The notes beneath the pieces were generated by a model. It was not told the origin of the DNA and searched no databases. It saw only the letters and a list, made by a program, of their open reading frames with translations. The position numbers were made by a program, and so were the translations under genes. 11,818 bases of DNA from positions 1-11,818 of the forward strand of contig CALDHQ010000525.1 in the NCBI GenBank assembly GCA_937894055.1, read 5' to 3'. This document shows, piece by piece, positions 7,693-11,818 of the stretch (position 1 is its first letter; every line of letters starts with the position of its first letter). Source of the stretch: an uncultured Polymorphobacter sp. GTDB taxonomy: Bacteria; Pseudomonadota; Alphaproteobacteria; Sphingomonadales; Sphingomonadaceae.

Positions 7693-7722
7693 GGCGTCCG
7701 GACCACGAAAGATCCGGACGCC
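7693..7722 (-). terminator. Strong intercistronic stem-loop after the pilin gene
   Basis: A perfect 10-bp inverted repeat (GGCGTCCGGA, 10-base loop, TCCGGACGCC) begins 18 bases beyond the pilin stop. There is no T run after it on the minus strand, so it is unlikely to be a complete Rho-independent terminator. Hairpins in this position in pilus operons often stabilise the abundant pilin mRNA and reduce read-through into the chaperone and usher genes. Confidence 0.65.
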
Positions 7723-7740
7723 TTCCCCTGCCAGAGTCGA

Positions 7741-8238
7741 TTACTGGTATTCGACGGCGACGACGAAGTTGCCGCGGTACTTGCCAGCCGGCTGCATCGC
7801 AGCAACGGCGAGTTCGCCACCAACGGTGAAGCTGTCGGTGCCGTTGACGAGCGTGCCCGAGGTCTTCGAACCCGTGAACGCATAAACCTTCATGGCATCG
7901 CCGTTGCCGTTGGCGATCTCGATCGCATCAGGCAGCGAGATCGTGTAAACTGCATCGGCTTCACCCGAAACGGCGAACGCAGCGGCGGTGTGGTCGGCGG
8001 TGAGGCAGGTCAGCGCAGCGCCGCACTTCTTGTCGCCATCGACAGTGACGAGCACGGTGTCGGCCGTCGTCAGCGACGGAGCGATGGTGCCGAAGTACAG
8101 GTCAGCCTTGGCAGCGATCTGCAGCGGCGCGATGATCTTCGCACCAGCGGTGCCATCGGCGGTTGCAGCGTTGGCAGCCGACATGCCGGCGAAGCCGATG
8201 ACAGCGGCGATAGCGATCTTCGAAACGAGGTTCTTCAT
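7741..8238 (-). CDS. DUF4402-type major pilin subunit
   Basis: A 165-residue secreted subunit. The signal peptide is about 24 residues, with Lys2/Lys7 before a hydrophobic core, cut after ANA. The mature protein starts with a strand-like ATADGTAGAKIIAPLQIAA, a candidate donor strand, then ADLYFGTIAP, the hallmark opening of DUF4402 proteins. C72 and C78 (KKCGAALTC) could form a small disulfide. The sequence continues FAVSGEADAVYTISLP and ends in AGKYRGNFVVAVEYQ with the penultimate aromatic typical of pilins. The ATG at 8238 has an AAGGA ribosome site (8251-8247) 8 bases upstream. It is the first gene after a sigma54 promoter and is followed by a stem-loop and then the chaperone and usher genes. 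No second pilin or tip adhesin is in the operon. Confidence 0.88.
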   Translation of the reverse strand: MKNLVSKIAIAAVIGFAGMSAANAATADGTAGAKIIAPLQIAAKADLYFGTIAPSLTTADTVLVTVDGDKKCGAALTCLTADHTAAAFAVSGEADAVYTISLPDAIEIANGNGDAMKVYAFTGSKTSGTLVNGTDSFTVGGELAVAAMQPAGKYRGNFVVAVEYQ

Positions 8239-8310
8239 GGTGGTAGTCCTTGTTCTGGTGCCCTGAGGCGTAGGTGAGCGTCGGAACTGCTCCGGCTCTG
8301 CCCAATGCTC

Positions 8311-8326
8311 TTCAAGAACCGTGCCA
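8311..8326 (-). promoter_or_regulatory. Sigma54 (-24/-12) promoter of the pilus operon
   Basis: Minus-strand TGGCACG-GTTC-TTGAA. The -24 box is a perfect consensus, with GG at 8325-8324. The -12 element is TTGAA instead of TTGCA, with exactly the required 10 bases between GG and GA. Transcription is expected near 8300, about 62 bases before the pilin ATG. A second copy of the same architecture precedes the H-NOX operon. Confidence 0.75.
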
Positions 8327-8331
8327 AGTTT

Positions 8332-8344
8332 TAATTCGTTGATT
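8332..8344 (-). promoter_or_regulatory. Candidate IHF binding site
   Basis: Minus-strand AATCAACGAATTA fits the IHF core WATCAA-N4-TTR exactly. It has an A/T-rich flank on the expected 5' side (8345-8366) and lies between the sigma54 promoter and the upstream dyads, where IHF bends DNA at many sigma54 promoters. Confidence 0.55.
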
Positions 8345-8366
8345 TATAAACATATTTATCTTTATC

Positions 8367-8378
8367 GCAAACGTTTGC
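8367..8378. repeat. Perfect 12-bp palindrome in the pilin upstream region
   Basis: GCAAACGTTTGC is fully self-complementary and is centred about 72 bases upstream of the predicted pilin transcription start. Its half-sites (GCAA/TTGC) are those of the neighbouring dyads but turned outward, so it may be a separate operator or a variant activator site. Confidence 0.5.
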
Positions 8379-8379
8379 A

Positions 8380-8392
8380 TCGCATTCTGCGA
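8380..8392. promoter_or_regulatory. Candidate activator-binding dyad P1 (LuxO-box-like)
   Basis: TCGCA-TTC-TGCGA is a perfect 5-3-5 inverted repeat centred at 8386, about 86 bases upstream of the predicted sigma54 start of the pilin operon. It is one of four related sites in the window. Confidence 0.6.
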
Positions 8393-8401
8393 AGCATTCT
8401 C

Positions 8402-8414
8402 ATGCGTTATGCAA
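8402..8414. promoter_or_regulatory. Candidate activator-binding dyad P2 (LuxO-box-like)
   Basis: ATGCG-TTA-TGCAA, an imperfect 5-3-5 dyad centred at 8408. It is 22 bases from P1 and about 108 bases upstream of the predicted start. It is the weakest of the four by arm symmetry, but spacing and the TGCAA half-site match the others. Confidence 0.5.
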
Positions 8415-8432
8415 CGATCGTCGCGTTGTGCG

Positions 8433-10124
8433 TCAGCCCACAGCGCTCCCCCGCAGCATGCCACGCCCGACCGCGATGGTGACCTGTGCAAGCTCGGCAA
8501 GTGCGGCCGCCTGCGCCGCATCAGGCTGCGGATTGCCGCGCATCGTGTCGAGCAATTGCGTCAGTCCCTTGGCGCCGAATGCCGAGGCGACGCCGGTCAG
8601 GCTGTGGCGCGCGCGACTGGCAGCTGCCGCATCGCCGCTCGCGGCCGCCGTGCCGAATTCACTGGTCAGTCGCTCCAGGTCGCGTTCCATTTGATCGAAC
8701 AGCTGGCGGCGGCGATCGGCAGGCAGCGCGGTCAACGCCGTATCGAATACATCGGTGTCCAGCACATCGGCATCGCGCGCCCGAAACGTTGCGGCCAGCG
8801 TCTCCGCCAGCACCGGCATACCGATCGGCTTGGCGAGGCACGCGGTCATGCCGGCCGCCGTCAACGCCTCGCGTTCGGCCTGAATCGCCTGCGCGGTGAC
8901 GCCGATAATCGGTACCGCGCCGGCCGCGCCCGGCAGTTGGCGGATTTGCCGCGTGGCCTCGGCGCCGTCCATCACCGGCATCTGGATGTCCATCAGGATG
9001 ACATCGATTTCGCCATGCCGGGCCGCGGCAAGCGCCTGCGCCCCGTCGCCGACGACGCGGTAGTCGCATCCCAGCGTGTCGAGCATGCTGGTCAGCACGA
9101 TCTGGTTGGTCTCGATGTCATCGGCAACGAGGATGCGCGGCCGGCGTCCCGCAACCTGCAGCTGCGTGACGCCGTTCGCGGCAGTCGCGGCGACGGGTGC
9201 CGCCAGGACGATGTCGCCGGGCATGGCCACGTCGTCGGCTACATCGATGATATTGTCGATCAGCACGCGCAGCGCATCGCCGGCGTCCTGCGCGCGGTCG
9301 AGCTGCGCGTGCTGTTCGGCATTGAGCGGCGTATTGCGCAATGCCGCCATCATCCCGAGCACGCCGTTCATCGGGGTGCGGATCTGGTGGCTCATCGCCG
9401 CAAGGAACTGCGACTTGGCCCGGCTGGCCGCGGCGACCGCATCGTTGCTGGCGCGCAGTTCGGCGGACAGGCGTTCGAGCTCGGAAACGCGCTCGGCAAG
9501 ACGGATTTCGGTGCGCCGCAGCCGTTGCAGATTGCGCTCGCCGGTCAGTTGCAACGCCTTGACGCGGCGCTCGGCGGCGCGCTGCTCGGTCACATCCTGC
9601 ACCGTGCCCGATACGATATCGCCGCCTTCATCAGTGTCGCGCCGCAGGATCCACCTGAACCAGCGCACTGCGCCGTCGATGCGGATGATCCGGCACTCGT
9701 AGCGATGGTCGCAATTGGCGGCGACCTGGCCGGCGAAGAATGCGGCGGCCGCAAATTCAATCCGCGTGCGGTCGAACGGGTGCAGCGCGCGCAATACATC
9801 GTCACCATCGGCACGCACGCCGGGCGGTAATCCAAGCATTTCCGACAGCTGCGGCGACAGCAGGAAATCCTCGCCGGGCCCGCGGTAGATCGTTGCCAGT
9901 TGCGCCGTGCGTTGCGCCCGGATCAGGTTGCGGTTGCCGATGTCGAGCTTGGAAATCAGGTCGGATTCGCGCTGCCGAAGTTCGCGGTTGCTGCGGTCGA
10001 GGTCCCGCGAAATGCGCTCGAGCAGCATCTCTGCCTCGGCCTGCGCGGCTTCGGCGCGCCGCAAGCGCCGCTCGGCGAGCGCCAGCCGTTCGGTGATTTC
10101 CGGATCGGGAGTCGCTGTAGTCAT
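8433..10124 (-). CDS. Hybrid-kinase-like phosphorelay protein with no HATPase domain (PAS-HisKA-REC-HPt)
   Basis: A 563-residue soluble protein. Residues 5-75 form a charged coiled coil; about 75-182 is a PAS/PAC fold ending GTVQDVTEQRAAERR; 183-235 is a second coiled coil. A HisKA dimerisation helix follows with H246 in AMSHQIRTPMNG. The Glu normally next to this His is Gln (Q247). After about 50 residues of linker, with no N, G1 or G2 boxes, comes a receiver (330-445; D335/D336, phospho-acceptor D379, T410, K432) and then an HPt domain with H507 in ARHSLTG. It therefore has no ATP-binding domain and should not autophosphorylate. I infer a phosphorelay scaffold or receiver fed by the kinase upstream. 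Its ATG overlaps that kinase's stop as ATGA, so the two are coupled. Residue numbers count from the ATG at 10124; the frame stays open further upstream, but without homology. Confidence 0.9.
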   Translation of the reverse strand: MTTATPDPEITERLALAERRLRRAEAAQAEAEMLLERISRDLDRSNRELRQRESDLISKLDIGNRNLIRAQRTAQLATIYRGPGEDFLLSPQLSEMLGLPPGVRADGDDVLRALHPFDRTRIEFAAAAFFAGQVAANCDHRYECRIIRIDGAVRWFRWILRRDTDEGGDIVSGTVQDVTEQRAAERRVKALQLTGERNLQRLRRTEIRLAERVSELERLSAELRASNDAVAAASRAKSQFLAAMSHQIRTPMNGVLGMMAALRNTPLNAEQHAQLDRAQDAGDALRVLIDNIIDVADDVAMPGDIVLAAPVAATAANGVTQLQVAGRRPRILVADDIETNQIVLTSMLDTLGCDYRVVGDGAQALAAARHGEIDVILMDIQMPVMDGAEATRQIRQLPGAAGAVPIIGVTAQAIQAEREALTAAGMTACLAKPIGMPVLAETLAATFRARDADVLDTDVFDTALTALPADRRRQLFDQMERDLERLTSEFGTAAASGDAAAASRARHSLTGVASAFGAKGLTQLLDTMRGNPQPDAAQAAALAELAQVTIAVGRGMLRGSAVG

Positions 10125-11818
10125 GATGTGACCCCCGCTGCCCTGTCGACATCCACCAGCACGGCAGCGCCGGCATCGGCGACCACCTCGCCGAGCCAGA
10201 CGCAATGCACCGGTGCGACCTGCGCGAGCAGTTTTTCGCCGAAGGCGCACCAGCTTGCCAGCGTGGTTTCGCCGATCGAGCCGGCAAGTCCCTTTGTGGC
10301 ATGCAGCGCGCGCGTCGCGGCTGCCGCGTCGCCGGCTGCCAGTGCGGCGGACAATTCGCCGGTCAGTCGCGGCAAGTCGCGGTGCACGCTCGCTGCCAGC
10401 CGCTGGCGGATGTCGACGGGCAGTCCGTCGAGAATTTGCGGTGCTTCCGGCATCGGCGCCTCCGCCAGCGGGTGCAGCAGCAACGGCCCGAGCGCGGCGA
10501 GCATCGAATGCCGGCTGAACGGCTTGGCCAGCGACGCGTCGATGCCGGCACGCACCAGCTTGTCGCTCGTCGGCTCGTCGGGGCTGGCAGTGAAACCGAC
10601 AACACGGCGCGCCGCGACGCCGGCGGGCAGCAGCCGCATCAGTTCGATAGTGGAGGCACCGTCGAGCACCGGCATGCTGCTGTCCATCAGCACCGCGTCG
10701 AAGCGGCGATGTGCCATGGCCGCGAGCCCGGCGGCACCATCGTGCGCGGATGCGGTGTCGCAACCGACCGCAGCCAGATGCGCCTCGGCCACGGTGCGCG
10801 TGGCCTCGATGTCATCGACAACCAGGATGCACGGGCGCGCACCATCGGGCAGCACCAGCATCACCGGGACAGGCTCGGCCGCTGGCGCAAGTGCCTCGAC
10901 GGTGGTGCGCGGCAGCGGCAGTTCGACCCAGAAGCAGCTGCCGCCGTCGATGTTGCTGTCGGCGCCGACCTGACCACCCATGGCCTCGGCAAGGTGGCGG
11001 CAGATGGCGAGCCCCAGTCCGGTGCCGCCAAAACGCCGCGCCGTCGACGATTCCGCCTGCCGGAACGGCGTGAACAGATGCGGCAGGACTTCGGGATCGA
11101 TGCCGATACCCGTGTCGCGGACTTCGATGCGGATCGGCGCGTCGGGTTTGACATCGGCATAGATATCGATGCGGCCTTGCCCGGTGAACTTGACGGCATT
11201 GCTGACGAAGTTAGCCAGTATTTGCTGGATCCGCGTCGCATCGCCGATGACCGGCACCGGGCCAACCAGATGGTTAGTGATTGTCACATCCTTGGCGTTG
11301 GCTGCGGGGCGGAACAGATTGGCGCTTTCTTCGATGACTTCGGCCAGATCGAACGCCACCGCTTCGAGCTCGAACTGGCCGCTGTCGACCTTGGCATGCA
11401 TCAGCACGTCGTCGAGCACCGTCATCAGCGTCCGTGCCGATTGCGCGATGGTCGTCATCGCGCGCACCTGATCGACCTCGTTGGCGCCGCGCATCAGCTC
11501 GATCATGCCGAGGATGCCGGTCATCGGCGTGCGGATTTCATGGCTCATCATCGCCAGCAACTCGGCGCGTTGTTCGGCTGCAATGTCGGCAGCGTCGCGC
11601 GCTTCGGTCAGCCGCCGCGCCGCTTCGACTTCGTCCGAAACATCGCGCGCGATACCGAACAGCGCGACAGGCTCCCCGCCGGGCGCGGTTTCGACCTGCG
11701 CCTTGAGGTCGATTTGCCGCAGCGCGCCGTCGCCGCGCACGATTTCCGTGCGCATAGCAAACGGTTGCTGGTCGCTATTGGCGGCGCGCACGGCGGCCAG
11801 CAAAGCCGTCGCCGATTC
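10121..11818 (-). CDS. Hybrid histidine kinase (PAS-HisKA-HATPase-REC-HPt), 5' end outside the window
   Basis: 565 residues are visible and the frame is open at the right edge, so the N-terminus is missing. Numbering from the edge: the end of a PAS/PAC domain (about 1-65, ALFGIARDVSDEVEAARRL), HisKA with H93 in MMSHEIRTPMTGILGM, and HATPase_c with N207 in ANFVSNAVKFT, DTGIGI (235-240) and GGTGLGLAI (264-272). Then come a receiver with D335/D336, phospho-acceptor D379 in VLMDSSMP and K432, and an HPt domain with H506 in ALHATKG. All catalytic boxes are intact, so it can autophosphorylate and pass phosphate His-Asp-His. No membrane segment is visible in this part. It heads the operon with the HATPase-less protein and is a good candidate for the kinase controlled by H-NOX, though nothing in the visible part proves that pairing. 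Confidence 0.92.
   Translation of the reverse strand, partial: ESATALLAAVRAANSDQQPFAMRTEIVRGDGALRQIDLKAQVETAPGGEPVALFGIARDVSDEVEAARRLTEARDAADIAAEQRAELLAMMSHEIRTPMTGILGMIELMRGANEVDQVRAMTTIAQSARTLMTVLDDVLMHAKVDSGQFELEAVAFDLAEVIEESANLFRPAANAKDVTITNHLVGPVPVIGDATRIQQILANFVSNAVKFTGQGRIDIYADVKPDAPIRIEVRDTGIGIDPEVLPHLFTPFRQAESSTARRFGGTGLGLAICRHLAEAMGGQVGADSNIDGGSCFWVELPLPRTTVEALAPAAEPVPVMLVLPDGARPCILVVDDIEATRTVAEAHLAAVGCDTASAHDGAAGLAAMAHRRFDAVLMDSSMPVLDGASTIELMRLLPAGVAARRVVGFTASPDEPTSDKLVRAGIDASLAKPFSRHSMLAALGPLLLHPLAEAPMPEAPQILDGLPVDIRQRLAASVHRDLPRLTGELSAALAAGDAAAATRALHATKGLAGSIGETTLASWCAFGEKLLAQVAPVHCVWLGEVVADAGAAVLVDVDRAAGVTS

Noticed and set aside
4069..8277. A 1402-codon open frame on the plus strand antisense to the usher, chaperone and pilin genes
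   Set aside because: It covers three well-supported minus-strand genes with signal peptides and family motifs. Its translation is low-complexity Arg/Ala/Gly/His-rich without domain structure, typical of a shadow frame in GC-rich DNA.
8345..8366. Sigma70-like -10 sequences in the A/T-rich stretch upstream of the pilin gene
   Set aside because: TATAAA-like words are expected by chance in this stretch and no paired -35 is evident. The sigma54 element is far stronger and the A/T tract is better explained by the IHF site.
8406..8427. Inverted repeat around GCAACG/CGTTGT just after the HATPase-less kinase gene as a terminator
   Set aside because: Short imperfect stem without a T run, and it overlaps dyad P2; no clear terminator signal.
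8409..9830. A 473-codon plus-strand frame opposite the HATPase-less kinase
   Set aside because: Shadow of a strongly supported gene, rich in Arg/His/Gln and lacking family signatures.
1..11818. CRISPR arrays, tRNA or rRNA genes, insertion sequences, phage attachment sites
   Set aside because: I saw no regular direct-repeat array, no cloverleaf or rRNA segment, no transposase frame and no flanking terminal repeats.

Overview
The window is high-GC, and most of it looks like an alphaproteobacterium, probably a sphingomonad: GC-rich codon use, a DUF4402-type pilin, and cytosolic PAS hybrid kinases. That placement is inferred from protein style, not from a search. The first ~980 bases are different. 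They carry type VI secretion genes (the end of tssE and the start of tssF) that resemble gammaproteobacterial or betaproteobacterial T6SS clusters.

Layout. (1) 1-979, plus strand: a 3' tssE fragment followed by the first 215 codons of tssF; a possible divergent ORF leaves the left edge. (2) At 971-979 the tssF frame runs in-frame into a sarcosine/N-methyltryptophan oxidase-type flavoenzyme that has lost its FAD-binding N-terminus (to 2050). This is probably a chimeric assembly join, because neither half is complete. (3) 2058-11818, entirely minus strand. In the direction of transcription: a hybrid histidine kinase cut by the right edge; a second kinase-like protein with no ATPase domain; a chaperone-usher pilus operon (DUF4402 pilin, PapD-like chaperone, usher); then a two-gene operon of an H-NOX heme NO sensor and a LuxO/NtrC-like sigma54 activator.

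How it may work. The H-NOX protein has the proximal His and the YxSxR heme motif but no distal Tyr, which fits an NO sensor. The two kinase-like proteins form a candidate phosphorelay ending in HPt domains, and the activator has the receiver Asp to accept the phosphate. Both the pilin gene and the H-NOX-activator operon have a good -24/-12 sigma54 promoter. Upstream of each lies a pair of the same 13-bp dyad, TTGCR-N3-TGCRA, which resembles the LuxO box, and the pilin promoter also has an exact IHF consensus between dyads and promoter. The DNA therefore supports a self-contained circuit: NO, then H-NOX, then phosphorelay, then sigma54 activator, then pili plus autoregulation. The circuit is inference; the promoters, dyads, motifs and gene order are read directly from the sequence.
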